Below are positions 43,422-52,464 of a stretch of DNA of 64,000 bases, one piece after another. Source of the stretch: Actinoplanes regularis (GTDB taxonomy: Bacteria > Actinomycetota > Actinomycetes > Mycobacteriales > Micromonosporaceae). Every line of letters begins with the position of its first letter. The stretch's first letter is position 1. The notes beneath the pieces were generated by a model, which searched no databases, was not told where the DNA came from, and saw only the letters and a program-made list of their open reading frames with translations. The position numbers were made by a program, and so were the translations under genes. Location of the stretch: positions 1-64,000 of the forward strand of contig NZ_FZNR01000030.1 of the NCBI RefSeq assembly GCF_900188005.1, written 5' to 3'.

Positions 43422-44714
43422 ATGCTGCTCCGGAAAACCGACCTGCACACGAGTCTGTCCGACCCGGTGCTCGACACGATGAACTTTCTCAACGAGGTCA
43501 CCACGCGGTATCCCGAGGCGATCTCGTTCGCGCCCGGGCGGCCGTACGACGGATTCTTCGACAGCGAGGACATCTTCGCGCACATCCGCCGCTACCTGGA
43601 CCACCTGGCCGACGCGGGCCAGTCGCCGGCGCAGATCCGCACCGCGATGTATCAGTACGGCACCACGGCCGGCCAGATCCGCGACCTGATCGCCGACTCG
43701 CTGCGCGTCGACGAGGCCATCGACGTCCCGGCGGAGAGCATCGTCGTCACCGTGGGCGCCCAGGAGGGGATGCTGCTGGCCCTGCGGGCCCTGATCTCCG
43801 GCCCGGACGATGTGCTGATGGTCTCCAGCCCCTGCTACGTGGGGATCACCGGGGCCGCCCGCCTGCTCGACATCCCGGTCGTCGACGTCGAGGAGCCGCA
43901 GGACGGTTTCTCCTGCGCGCTGGTCGAGGAGACGATCCTGCGCGAGCGCGCGGCGGGCCGCAACCCGCGGGCGTTCTATGTCATCCCGGACCACTCCAAT
44001 CCGTCCGGTTCGACGATCGGCACGCCGCAGCGCGAGGAACTGCTGGCGATCGCCGCCCGGTATCAGGTGGTCATCCTTGAGGACAGCCCGTACCGGCTGG
44101 TCAGCCCGGGTACGCCGCTGCCGACGCTGAAGTCGCTGGACACGCGTGGTGTGGTCGTGCACCTGGGGTCGTACTCGAAGACGGTGTTCCCCGGCGCCCG
44201 GGTCGGGTTCGTCGTGGCCGACCAGCGCATCCTCGACGAGAACGGGCACACCACGCTGCTGGCGGACGAGCTCTCGAAGATCAAGAGCATGGTCACCGTC
44301 AACACGTCCTCGCTGAGCCAGGCCGTGGTCGCCGGCGCGCTGCTGGCCGCCGGTGGCCGGGTCGCCGAGTTGAACGCCAAGCCGGCCGCCTACTACGGCG
44401 ACGCGATGCAGGCCACGCTCGGACAGTTGAACCGGCGCCTGCCCGCCGCCCGCCGCGACCGGCTGGGGGTCCGGTGGAACACGCCCACCGGCGGGTTCTT
44501 CCTCAACGTGCAGGTGTCCTTCGAGACCGACGAGGCCGCCCTGACCCGCGCGGCCCGCCACCACGGCGTGATCTGGACCCCGATGCGCTACTTCTACCCC
44601 AACGGCGGAGGCGACCGCACCATGCGACTCTCCACGAGTTACCTGACCACCGCCGAGATCGACGAGGGCATCGCCCGCCTCGCCGCGTTCATCGAGTCCG
44701 AGACCGAGCGGTGA
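43422..44714 (+). CDS. hpgT: Hydroxyphenylglycine/dihydroxyphenylglycine aminotransferase
   Basis: 430 residues, a fold-type I PLP aminotransferase of the MocR/aspartate-aminotransferase branch. The Schiff-base Lys253 is in LGSYSKTVFPGAR; other motifs are QYGTTAGQIRDLIA, VTVGAQEGMLLALRAL, PDHSNPSGSTIG and ILEDSPYR. HpgT aminates both 4-hydroxyphenylglyoxylate and 3,5-dihydroxyphenylglyoxylate, joining the two branches of this cassette. The ATG follows GAGGAGAGAACC. In the same direction as dpgABCD and the chorismate mutase gene. Confidence 0.93.
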   Translation: MLLRKTDLHTSLSDPVLDTMNFLNEVTTRYPEAISFAPGRPYDGFFDSEDIFAHIRRYLDHLADAGQSPAQIRTAMYQYGTTAGQIRDLIADSLRVDEAIDVPAESIVVTVGAQEGMLLALRALISGPDDVLMVSSPCYVGITGAARLLDIPVVDVEEPQDGFSCALVEETILRERAAGRNPRAFYVIPDHSNPSGSTIGTPQREELLAIAARYQVVILEDSPYRLVSPGTPLPTLKSLDTRGVVVHLGSYSKTVFPGARVGFVVADQRILDENGHTTLLADELSKIKSMVTVNTSSLSQAVVAGALLAAGGRVAELNAKPAAYYGDAMQATLGQLNRRLPAARRDRLGVRWNTPTGGFFLNVQVSFETDEAALTRAARHHGVIWTPMRYFYPNGGGDRTMRLSTSYLTTAEIDEGIARLAAFIESETER

Positions 44715-44721
44715 GGAGAAA

Positions 44722-45081
44722 ATGGTGCGCGCGATCCGGGGCGCCACACAGGTCGACGCGGACGAGCGGGATCTGGTCCTCGCGGCCACCGCCGAACTCG
44801 TCGCCGAGGTGCTGGCCCGCAACGAGCTGCTGGTCAGCGACGTGATCAGCGTGCTCTTCACGACGACACCCGACCTTACCTCAGAGTTCCCGGCGGTCGC
44901 CGCCCGCAAGGTCGGGTTCGAGGACGTGCCGCTGCTCTGCGCCAGCGAGATCGACGTGCCGGGCTCCATGCCCCGGGTGATCCGGCTGCTGGCACACGCC
45001 GACACGACCCGCCCCCGCCACCTGATCCGCCACGTCTACCTGCGCGGCGCGGCCCGCCTGCGCCACGACATCGCCCAATGA
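44722..45081 (+). CDS. Chorismate mutase, AroH class
   Basis: 119 residues, the size of monofunctional AroH enzymes. Recognisable parts are MVRAIRGATQV, the DVISVLFTTTPDLTSEFPA segment, VPLLCASEIDVPGSM and RHVYLRGAARLRHDI, which hold the catalytic arginines, glutamate and tyrosine of the family. It turns chorismate into prephenate. GGAGAAA ribosome-binding site, 7 bp after hpgT. As the last gene of the operon it adds flux towards 4-hydroxyphenylpyruvate, although the cluster's own prephenate dehydrogenase is broken. Confidence 0.93.
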   Translation: MVRAIRGATQVDADERDLVLAATAELVAEVLARNELLVSDVISVLFTTTPDLTSEFPAVAARKVGFEDVPLLCASEIDVPGSMPRVIRLLAHADTTRPRHLIRHVYLRGAARLRHDIAQ

Positions 45082-45125
45082 TCGCTGGATCTGGAGCGCG
45101 GTGCTCGACACGTCGACGCGCCGGT

Positions 45126-46763
45126 TCAGAAGCGGAACCGGCTGATCATGGCATCGAGCTCCTCGGTGAGGTCGGCCAGCTGGGCCGTGGCCTGCTGGCT
45201 GTCCTCGACACCGCGGGCGGTGGCCTTGGCGGAGCCGGCGAGGCCGTCGACGCTGCCGGCGATCGTGGCGCCACCGGCGGCGGCGTAGCCCACGCTGCGG
45301 TTCATCTCGCTGGTGGTGGCGCTCTGTTCCTCGACCGCCGAGGCGATCGTGGCCTGCAGGCTGTTGACCCGGCTGATGATCTCGCTGATCTCGGTGATCG
45401 CGCCGATCGCGCGTTCGGTGTCGGTCTGGATGGCCTGCACCCGCTGTGAGATGTCCTCGGTCGCCTTGGCGGTCTCCTGGGCGAGGTCCTTGACCTCTCC
45501 CGCGACCACGGCGAAGCCCTTGCCGGACTCGCCCGCCCGGGCGGCCTCGATGGTGGCGTTCAGCGCGAGCAGGTTGGTCTGCTCGGCGATCGAGGTGATC
45601 GTGGCGATCACGCTGCCGATCTCGGCGGACGACGTGCCCAGGCTGGCGATCGTCCGGCCCGCCGAGTCCGCCATCTCCACCGCCTGAGCGGCGACCCGGG
45701 CACCCTCGACAGCGCTGGTGGCGATCTCACGGATCGAGGCGCCCATCTCCTCGCCGCCGGCGGCGACCACCTGCAGGTTGCGTGAGACCTCGTCGGCGGT
45801 CTCCGCGACGGTGGCGGCCTGGGCGGATCCCTCCCGGGACAGCTCCCGGATCGACGCTCCGGTCGCGGTCAGCGTGCTGGCGTGGGCGGCCACGCTATGG
45901 ACGCTGGTGGAGATGGTGTTCATGGTCGAGCGCAGGGCCTCGGAGGCGCGCTGCATCGCGGAGGCCATCTGGCCGAGTTCGTCGCTGCTGCGCGCCTGCG
46001 GCGAGTGGGTGTAGTCGCCTTCGGCAGTGGCCTGCAGGGCGGCGGCCACCTCGCGCAGCTGGCGGACGATGGGGCGGGCGATCAGCAGGGACAGCACCAG
46101 GCCGAGTAGCAACGCGGCCACGGTCAGGACGATCGTGACGGCCAGCGCGGTGCGGTATTGGCTGTGGCCCTCTTCGGCGGCGGCGTCCGCGCTGGCGCGT
46201 TCGCTGGCCATCAGAGAGCTGAGGGCGTCGCCCATCCGGTCGGCGGTCTGCCGTAGCTGCACGATCACCGACGGGCCGGGCGTGCCGCTTGCCGCGAACA
46301 CCCAGTTGTCGCGCACTTTCTGGTAGTCCGTCCAGGCCTGGCTGAACTCGGTGATCTCCGCCTGGCGCGGGTCGTCGGCGCTGATGCCGGCGCGATACTC
46401 CGCCAGCGCCTGGTCCAGAGCGGCCCCGTCCTTCTTGGCCTGCTCGACGGCCTCCGCCTTGGCGTCGATGCCACGGGCGGCAAGATACGCCGCGAGGTTA
46501 CCGTTGGCGAGCTGCACACCCTCGCGGACGGTGTCCAGGCGCTCCTGGCCCGCCACGTTGACCGAGCGCATCTGGTCAAGGCTCTCGCTCAGCATCGCCA
46601 TGCGGGTCATCGCGAAGACGCAGGCGACCAGGGCGGTCAGCGCCACCGAGCCCACCGTGATCATGATCTTGGTTGCCAGGCGACGGTTGATGAACCAGGC
46701 GACAGGGTTTCGGACGGATTTGCGGCTTGGCAGCCCGCTGTGGCTGGTGGCCTCGGCCTTCAT
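45126..46763 (-). CDS. Methyl-accepting chemotaxis protein
   Basis: 545 residues. TM1 about 28-52, a helical extracytoplasmic sensor (about 55-205, four-helix-bundle type), TM2 about 207-232, HAMP (about 233-285) and a long signalling domain with the conserved hairpin EQTNLLALNATIEAARAGE and GFAVVAGEVKDLAQETA. It feeds a CheA/CheW array controlling flagella. Presence implies motility at some stage. Its start faces, across about 270 bp, a periplasmic-type binding lipoprotein that could present ligand to it. No che genes nearby. Confidence 0.95.
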   Translation of the reverse strand: MKAEATSHSGLPSRKSVRNPVAWFINRRLATKIMITVGSVALTALVACVFAMTRMAMLSESLDQMRSVNVAGQERLDTVREGVQLANGNLAAYLAARGIDAKAEAVEQAKKDGAALDQALAEYRAGISADDPRQAEITEFSQAWTDYQKVRDNWVFAASGTPGPSVIVQLRQTADRMGDALSSLMASERASADAAAEEGHSQYRTALAVTIVLTVAALLLGLVLSLLIARPIVRQLREVAAALQATAEGDYTHSPQARSSDELGQMASAMQRASEALRSTMNTISTSVHSVAAHASTLTATGASIRELSREGSAQAATVAETADEVSRNLQVVAAGGEEMGASIREIATSAVEGARVAAQAVEMADSAGRTIASLGTSSAEIGSVIATITSIAEQTNLLALNATIEAARAGESGKGFAVVAGEVKDLAQETAKATEDISQRVQAIQTDTERAIGAITEISEIISRVNSLQATIASAVEEQSATTSEMNRSVGYAAAGGATIAGSVDGLAGSAKATARGVEDSQQATAQLADLTEELDAMISRFRF

Positions 46764-47036
46764 CGGCGACTCTCCCCGTTCCAGCTCGCCGAGTCTCGGC
46801 TGGCTGTCTGGCTGTGGTCTGGCCGGCCCGACAGCCCGGCCATGGAGTCCGCGTCTTCGACGTGGACGTCACCTCTCCGCCGGTCGTGCGAGATCGGAGA
46901 GTGACCATTCGGTTTCTCTGTGTAGTAGTTCACATTGATGGCGGTCCGGTCATGTCGGGGCGCTCATATCCGATCAGCGCGATGCCGGGATGGAGATTTC
47001 CGGCCCCCGACGAGGGGCCTTCGACCTGAAAGACTG

Positions 47037-48335
47037 GTGGATACCGTGGGTCGTGCAGGATTTGCGGCGGTCGCCGCTGTAGGCGTGCTCACGCTCACCG
47101 CCGCGTGCGGTGGCGGTGGTGAGGCCGGTGGCGCCCAGCCCGCCGGGGCGCAGACCGCCGGGATGTCAGGCACCGTGACCTACTGGGATACCTCCGACCC
47201 CAAGACGGAGGGCCCGGTCTACGAGGAGTTGATCTCTTCCTTCGAGACCAAGTACCCCGATGTGAAGGTAAACCACGTTTACGTCGGGTTCGGCGACGCG
47301 CAGTCGAAGTTCGGCGCCGCGGTCGAAGCCGGTAAGGATGTTCCGGACGTGCTGCGCATCGACGGCGGCGCCATCCCGGCCCTCGCCGCGGCCGGTGCCA
47401 TCGCGCCCCTGGACGGTACCCCCGCCCTTGCCGACGAGCCGGACTTCCTCCCCGGCCCGCTGGACACCACCGTCGTCAAGGGCCACGTTTACGGCGCTCC
47501 CCAGGTCACCGACACCCTCGGCCTGCTATACAACAAGGCGTTGCTGAAGAAGGCCGGCGTCACAAAGCCGCCGCGGACCTGGAACGAGCTCAAGACGGTC
47601 GGCCGCGCGGTGAAGGCCAAGACCGGCGCCGACGGGCTCTACCTCAACACCGGCGCCTACTTCTTCCTGCCCTTCCTGTACGGCGAGGGCACCGACTGGG
47701 TCGACGCCGACAACAAGAAGATCACTGTGACCTCGTCGAAGGTCGCCACCGCGGTCCGCACCGCCCAGGATCTGATCTCCTCCGGAGCGGCCATGGCGCC
47801 GAACTTCGCCGACCTGTACGGCGGCATGCAGTCCGCGTTCAAGGAGGGACGCGTCGCCATGGTGATCAACGGGCCGTGGTCCGTGCCGGACGCCATCTCC
47901 GGACCGGCGTTCAAGAACGCGGCCAACCTCGGCATCGCCCCCGTTCCGGCCGGAGGCTCCGGCACCGCGGCCGCGCCGACCGGCGGCCAGAACCTCGTGG
48001 TGTCCGCGGCCTCGCCGAACGCGGCAGCCGCGCACGCGTTCATCCAGTTCATCAACTCGGCTGAGAGTCAGGCGCAGGTCGCGGTCAAGAACAACACCCT
48101 GCCCACCCGGGTCTCGGCGTACACCGCGGAAGTGAAGAAGAACAGCACCATCGCCGGGTTCCAGCCGGCACTGCAGATCGCCCGGGCCCGGCCCGCGGTC
48201 GCCAAGGGCGGCGAGTTGTACACACCGTTCGAGACCGCGCTCGGCCGCATCCTGCAGGGCAAGGTCAGCGTGCAGGGGGGCTTGAGCGAGACCGCCCGGC
48301 AGTATCAGAAAATCCTCACCGACTACGCCGGCTGA
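47037..48335 (+). CDS. Extracellular sugar-binding lipoprotein (family 1 solute-binding protein)
   Basis: 432 residues. A short signal sequence ends in the lipobox LTAAC near residue 22, followed by a Gly-rich linker. The mature part matches type 1 sugar-binding proteins: VTYWDTSDPKTEGPVYEEL, KYPDVKVNHVYVGFGDAQSKF, VPDVLRIDGGAIPALAAAGAIAPLD, and FKEGRVAMVINGPW. GTG at 47037 is used; GTG at 47046 is possible and better spaced from GGTGG. No ABC permease or ATPase gene follows, only a strong terminator, so it is an orphan that may share a transporter or serve the divergent chemoreceptor. Confidence 0.9.
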   Translation: MDTVGRAGFAAVAAVGVLTLTAACGGGGEAGGAQPAGAQTAGMSGTVTYWDTSDPKTEGPVYEELISSFETKYPDVKVNHVYVGFGDAQSKFGAAVEAGKDVPDVLRIDGGAIPALAAAGAIAPLDGTPALADEPDFLPGPLDTTVVKGHVYGAPQVTDTLGLLYNKALLKKAGVTKPPRTWNELKTVGRAVKAKTGADGLYLNTGAYFFLPFLYGEGTDWVDADNKKITVTSSKVATAVRTAQDLISSGAAMAPNFADLYGGMQSAFKEGRVAMVINGPWSVPDAISGPAFKNAANLGIAPVPAGGSGTAAAPTGGQNLVVSAASPNAAAAHAFIQFINSAESQAQVAVKNNTLPTRVSAYTAEVKKNSTIAGFQPALQIARARPAVAKGGELYTPFETALGRILQGKVSVQGGLSETARQYQKILTDYAG

Positions 48336-48339
48336 CGGT

Positions 48340-48383
48340 GAAAGGTCGGACGCAAGGCTGTACAGCCTTGCGTCCGACCTTTC
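48340..48383. terminator. Perfect 44-bp palindromic terminator
   Basis: GAAAGGTCGGACGCAAGGCTG and its exact complement meet at TA, starting 5 bp after the binding-protein stop. On the plus strand it ends in CTTTC. It also lies beyond the P450 stop on the other strand, so it can act in both directions. Confidence 0.85.
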
Positions 48384-48430
48384 GAGAGTGGCTTGGTCGC
48401 ACGTGTCGTCCGCGACAAGCGCGGGGAGGA

Positions 48431-49609
48431 TCAGGGCGACGTTTCGGTTCGAAGGCGAACCGGCAAGGCCTCCAGCCCGTGCATCAGCAGCCCGGTACGC
48501 CAGCGCAATTCCTCCGGCCGCACCGCGAGCTGGATCTCGGGATGACGACCGAACAGCCGGGTCAGCGCGATCTGCGCCTCCACCCTGGCCAACGGGGCGC
48601 CGAGGCAGAAATGGATACCGTGGCCGAAGGCCAGATGCCCGCCGTCGCCGCGAGCCGGGTCGAAGGTCTCCGGGTCGGTGAATCGCCGCGGGTCGCGGTT
48701 CACCGCGAGCAGCGAGATCAGCACCTGCTCGCCGGCCGGGATCGTGGTGGCCCCGAGCGTGATCGGGCGGGTCGTGACACGGTATGTGCTGGTCGCAGAC
48801 GGACTGGCCATCCGCAGCACCTCCTCCACCACGGCGGGCAGCAGACCCGGATCCTTCAACACCCGCTCGCGCTGATCCGGCTGGCGGCAGATCAGGTGAA
48901 CAGCGTTGCCGATCAGGTTCGCCGTGGTCTCGTGGCCGGCCACCAGCAGTAACAGGGCCATGCCGACCACCTCGTCGTCGGAGAGCCGGTCGCCGTCGTC
49001 GACGACCGCCAGGAGTGCGCCGAGAAGATCGTCCGAAGGCTGTGCCCGCTTACGGGCAAGCAGGTCACGGAAGTACGCGACGATCGCCGACATGGCCGCG
49101 ACCATGTCGGCCGGACCACCGCTACCCCCGATGATCACGTTGCTCCAGGCATGAAACGGCCTGCGTTCGCCTCCCGGGATGCCGAGCAGCTCACAGATCA
49201 CCTCGAGCGGCAGCGGGACGGCGAACCGGTCGATCAGATCCGGCTCGGACACGGTGGCCAACTCGTCGAGCAGCCGGTCGGTGATCTGTTCGATCCTCGG
49301 CCGCAGCGCCTGCGTCCGGCGTGGGGTGAAAGCCGCCGAGACGAGTCGACGCAGCCGGGTGTGGTCCGGTGGGTCGCGCAGCAGCATCTGCGTCGCCAGG
49401 GCCGCACGCAACTCCGCGGGCAGCTGGTCGACCGGTTGCCGCTTGGACAGCGACGGATCGGTCAGCACCTGACGGGCCTCGTCCCAGCGAGTGACCATCC
49501 AGAACGGAATCCCGGCGGCGGATGTCACCCGATGAACCGGACCGGCCTGCCGCAACTCGGCCAGGGCTGGATGCGGGTTCGCCGCGTACTCGTCGTCGAA
49601 CAGCGCCAT
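48431..49609 (-). CDS. Cytochrome P450 monooxygenase
   Basis: 392 residues, standard soluble bacterial CYP length. I-helix AGHETT (225-230) with the oxygen-activating acid-threonine pair, ExxR at 263-266 (EEVLR), and heme-binding FGHGIHFCLG with Cys335. The DPPDHTRLRRLV stretch at 79-90 is typical of actinomycete CYP105/107-type enzymes. The ATG at 49609 follows GGAGGAAAG. No ferredoxin gene adjoins. Substrate unknown; it lies 3.3 kb beyond the hydroxyphenylglycine cassette and is separated by unrelated genes, so a cluster role is not supported. Confidence 0.94.
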   Translation of the reverse strand: MALFDDEYAANPHPALAELRQAGPVHRVTSAAGIPFWMVTRWDEARQVLTDPSLSKRQPVDQLPAELRAALATQMLLRDPPDHTRLRRLVSAAFTPRRTQALRPRIEQITDRLLDELATVSEPDLIDRFAVPLPLEVICELLGIPGGERRPFHAWSNVIIGGSGGPADMVAAMSAIVAYFRDLLARKRAQPSDDLLGALLAVVDDGDRLSDDEVVGMALLLLVAGHETTANLIGNAVHLICRQPDQRERVLKDPGLLPAVVEEVLRMASPSATSTYRVTTRPITLGATTIPAGEQVLISLLAVNRDPRRFTDPETFDPARGDGGHLAFGHGIHFCLGAPLARVEAQIALTRLFGRHPEIQLAVRPEELRWRTGLLMHGLEALPVRLRTETSP

Positions 49610-49699
49610 ACGGCTTTCCTCCCCGAAGCGGACAAGCGTCGACCATCGTATTGGGCTGCATCCATGCCCAGGGGTCCAGCGATCCCGTCCTGTGATGAG

Positions 49700-50707
49700 A
49701 TGCACCGCATGGCCGAATCGCACGTGCCGGTGTTGGAGATGCTGTGGGAAGCGCACGATCCCCACCGCACACTCGGCGGAAGGTTCGGCTTCGACGATGA
49801 GCGGGCTGTCGGCCGCTGGGTCGCCGGCACCCTGGCCGAGCACTGGGGTGCTCGCGTCGACTCCTGCGAGCGGATCGTGATGAGCGCCGGCAACGCGCTG
49901 GCGTGGATCGGCACGCCGTCCGGCCGGATGCTCGCGAAGTGGTCAGTGGTGCCCTGGCGCTTCTCGCGCCTGGCCGAGGTGGCGCGACTGACCAGATGGC
50001 TGGACGGCCGAGGACTGCCGGTCTCGGCGCCGGTCCTCACACGGGACGGCCGCCTCCAGGCCGAGGTCGACGGTGTCTCGATGGGCCTGCAGCGGGTGAT
50101 CGAGGGCGATCTTCTCGACACCACTGATCCCGGTCAGGTGCGGGCGGCCGGCGCGGTGCTGGCCCGATTGCAGGACGCTCTCGCGGCGTACCCGGACGCC
50201 GATCGAATCCCCGCGCTCGCCGCGGCCTCTGAGCCGCTGACGGAGCGGGTCACCGGCTGGCTCGACACCAGCGCCGGGCATCTGCCGGCCGCGGCTCGCG
50301 AGGCGCTGCGCAGGATGGTCGCCGGCGCGCCACCCGACCGGCTGCCGCGACAGCTGGTCCACTTCGACTTCCGCTCCGCCAACATCCTGTGCGCCGGCGG
50401 CGAGGTCACCGCGGTCATCGACTTCGAGGAAGCCCAGCACGACCACCGCCTCGTCGAGCTGGCCCGCGCGGCGATCCTGCTGGGCACCCGCTACCACGAC
50501 TGGGGGCCGGTACCGGCGCGGGTCCGCGCGGAGTTCCTCGCGGGTTACCAGGCCGTACGCCCGCTGACTCCGGCCGAGACGGGCTGGTTGGACATCCTGC
50601 TGCTCTGGCAGGCCATGGCGATGGTGCCACCCGGCGACGATCCGACCGGGTGGGGACCGTCCGCGCTGAGCCAGCTGCCGCCGCCGTTCGCGCAGTATCC
50701 TCTGTAG
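49700..50707 (+). CDS. Aminoglycoside phosphotransferase-family protein
   Basis: 335 residues. N-lobe with VMSAGNALAWIG and MLAKWSVVPW, C-lobe with the Brenner-type motif LVHFDFRSANIL (HxDxxxxN) and VIDFEEAQHDHRLVELAR. Homologues are often called APH or homoserine-kinase-like with no proven substrate. ATG at 49700 or 49709; neither has a strong ribosome-binding site. Divergent from the P450 gene by 90 bp. Confidence 0.83.
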   Translation: MHRMAESHVPVLEMLWEAHDPHRTLGGRFGFDDERAVGRWVAGTLAEHWGARVDSCERIVMSAGNALAWIGTPSGRMLAKWSVVPWRFSRLAEVARLTRWLDGRGLPVSAPVLTRDGRLQAEVDGVSMGLQRVIEGDLLDTTDPGQVRAAGAVLARLQDALAAYPDADRIPALAAASEPLTERVTGWLDTSAGHLPAAAREALRRMVAGAPPDRLPRQLVHFDFRSANILCAGGEVTAVIDFEEAQHDHRLVELARAAILLGTRYHDWGPVPARVRAEFLAGYQAVRPLTPAETGWLDILLLWQAMAMVPPGDDPTGWGPSALSQLPPPFAQYPL

Positions 50708-50735
50708 ACGGTCGATGGACGGGGAAGGGTTTCGC

Positions 50736-51530
50736 ATGACCCATGACCAGGATTCCGGGCTCGACACAGGAGTTCCGCACTCGGCGCGGCTGTGGAACTA
50801 CTGGCTCGGTGGCAAGGACAACTTCGCATCCGATCGCGCTGCCGGTGATGAGATCGCCAGACGCTTCCCGTCGATCGTCGATCTAGCGGTGGCCGACCGG
50901 GCGTTCCTGCGCCGGGTCGTGCGGCATCTCGTCGAGCAGGAGGGCATCCGGCAGATTCTCGACATCGGGACCGGTCTGCCCACCGGCGACAACACCCACC
51001 AGGTCGCCCAGTCGATCGCCCCGGACACTCGGATCGTCTACGTCGACAACGATCCGCTCGTGCTCGTGCACGCCCGGGCGCTGCTGACCAGCACGGCCGA
51101 AGGCGCCACCGACTACATCGAAGCCGACCTGAACGATCCGGAGGGCATCCTTCGAGAGGCGGCGCGGACCCTGGACCTCAGCAAGCCGGTCGCGGTCACG
51201 CTGCTGGGCATCGTGCACTTCATCCTCGATGACGAGGAGTCGCGGGACGTCGTCAGACGGCTCGTCGGCGCACTGCCATCCGGCAGCTTCCTGACGATCG
51301 CGCACGGATGTCACGACATCAACCGCGCCGAGGCGGACGACATCGTCAATTTCTGGAACGAGCACGGCACGCCGAAGATCGTGTATCGCAGCTCGGCCGA
51401 GATCGCACGCTACTTCGACGGTCTGGAACTGCTGCCACCGGGCGTCGTCCCGTGCTCGCGCTGGCGGCCCGAGCCCGGTGATCCCGACCTCGACGTGAAC
51501 CAGTACTGCGGGGTCGCCCGCAAGCGATAG
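50736..51530 (+). CDS. SAM-dependent methyltransferase, DUF574 (SAV2177) family
   Basis: 264 residues. The family hallmark SARLWNYWLGGKDNFASDRAAGDE (read in parts) is at the N-terminus, then ILDIGTGLPTGDNTHQVAQ (SAM loop), VYVDNDPLVL and a short final NQYCGVARK. This is a large, actinomycete-specific family expanded in Micromonosporaceae and Streptomyces, with no established substrate. The start at 50736 was chosen for the GGGAAGGG ribosome-binding site. It follows the phosphotransferase gene by 28 bp, possibly co-transcribed. Confidence 0.9.
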   Translation: MTHDQDSGLDTGVPHSARLWNYWLGGKDNFASDRAAGDEIARRFPSIVDLAVADRAFLRRVVRHLVEQEGIRQILDIGTGLPTGDNTHQVAQSIAPDTRIVYVDNDPLVLVHARALLTSTAEGATDYIEADLNDPEGILREAARTLDLSKPVAVTLLGIVHFILDDEESRDVVRRLVGALPSGSFLTIAHGCHDINRAEADDIVNFWNEHGTPKIVYRSSAEIARYFDGLELLPPGVVPCSRWRPEPGDPDLDVNQYCGVARKR

Positions 51531-51555
51531 CCGCTCCCGGCCGTATCGTCGATTC

Positions 51556-51897
51556 TCACGGCCGCCGCTCGGGAGCTTCGATGGCGCCTTGGCGTTCGTC
51601 TCCGGTATCGAAGAACGCGTCGAGATATGTGTGTGGCGCCAGGGTGCTCTCGCGGAGCAGGGAGAACAGTTCAGCGCCGTGGACGGGCTGGTCGTACATG
51701 GAGTAGACCTGCGCCAGCCCGAGGTATTCGCCGGCCACGTCGGCGGCATACTCGCCCGCCTCGGTCTCGGCCAGCGTCACTGCCTCGGCAGGCGATGACG
51801 CGCGCCAAAGCGTGATGCGCTCCTCGTACGTCGCGGACGCCCCTGCAGCAAGTTTGAACAGACACCGAACCGAGAACCAAGCCTGCTCAGAATCCAT
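51556..51897 (-). CDS. DUF4288-like small protein
   Basis: 113 residues. WFSVRCLFKL, TYEERITLWRASSPAEAVTLAE and the YLGLAQVYSMYD stretch match the DUF4288 pattern, an alpha/beta protein of unknown function. No signal or membrane segment. Convergent with the methyltransferase gene. Confidence 0.7.
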   Translation of the reverse strand: MDSEQAWFSVRCLFKLAAGASATYEERITLWRASSPAEAVTLAETEAGEYAADVAGEYLGLAQVYSMYDQPVHGAELFSLLRESTLAPHTYLDAFFDTGDERQGAIEAPERRP

Positions 51898-51994
51898 CCC
51901 GCGGAGTGTGCCACAACGATCCGCGCGCTGTTCGGATCAGTTGCGGTCAAGGGGATGGCCGTACCTCCCGCGTGCACGGGCGATCCGAACGTAA

Positions 51995-52012
51995 CAGAAG
52001 ATGTTGCTTCTG
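51995..52012. promoter_or_regulatory. Candidate operator for the Rrf2 regulator
   Basis: CAGAAG-ATGTTG-CTTCTG, an inverted repeat with 6-bp arms, lies 27 bp upstream of the Rrf2-type start codon. Its position fits autoregulation; there is no sequence proof of binding. Confidence 0.4.
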
Positions 52013-52038
52013 ATGCGGAGGTCGGCGAGACTGTCGGG

Positions 52039-52464
52039 GTGGCGGCCAACAGCAGGGTGACGATCGCGGCGCACGCCCTGGCATGGCTGGAGCTGGCCAG
52101 GCGGCGCGGACGCGAGGTGCTCACCTCCGAAGAGGTGGCCGCCAGCGTCAACACGAACGCGGTCATCGTCCGGCGCAGCCTGGGCGATCTGCAGCGGGCC
52201 GGACTGGTGACGGCCCGTCGCGGCAACGGCGCCGGCTTCTCCCTCGGACGGCCGGCAGCAGAGATCACGTTGCTGGACGTCTGGCTGGCCGTCTCGCCGG
52301 AGCCGCTGCTCGCCCTGCACCACTCCGAACCGAACCTGGACTGCCCGGTCGGTCGCGGAATCCGTCCGGTCCTCACCGATCTGTACGACGAGGCGACCGA
52401 CGCGTTCCGGGCGACGCTGGCACGCCGGACCGTCGACGACGTACTGGAAAGGATCCTGGCATGA
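52039..52464 (+). CDS. Rrf2-family transcriptional regulator
   Basis: 141 residues, typical size. Winged helix at about 1-80 (AAHALAWLELARRRG, LTSEEVAASVNTNAVIVRRSLGDLQRAGLVTARRGNGAGFSL read in parts). No cysteine triad for an Fe-S cluster: only Cys101 is seen, so it is probably a non-Fe-S, redox- or ligand-type member (YwnA/IscR-lacking branch). GTG start. Coupled by ATGA to the NIPSNAP gene it probably represses. Confidence 0.88.
   Translation: MAANSRVTIAAHALAWLELARRRGREVLTSEEVAASVNTNAVIVRRSLGDLQRAGLVTARRGNGAGFSLGRPAAEITLLDVWLAVSPEPLLALHHSEPNLDCPVGRGIRPVLTDLYDEATDAFRATLARRTVDDVLERILA

Noticed and set aside
48431..49609. P450 as a tailoring enzyme of the Hpg/Dpg cassette
   Set aside because: Separated from the cassette by a chemoreceptor and a binding-protein gene and closed off by a strong terminator; no ferredoxin or tailoring neighbours.
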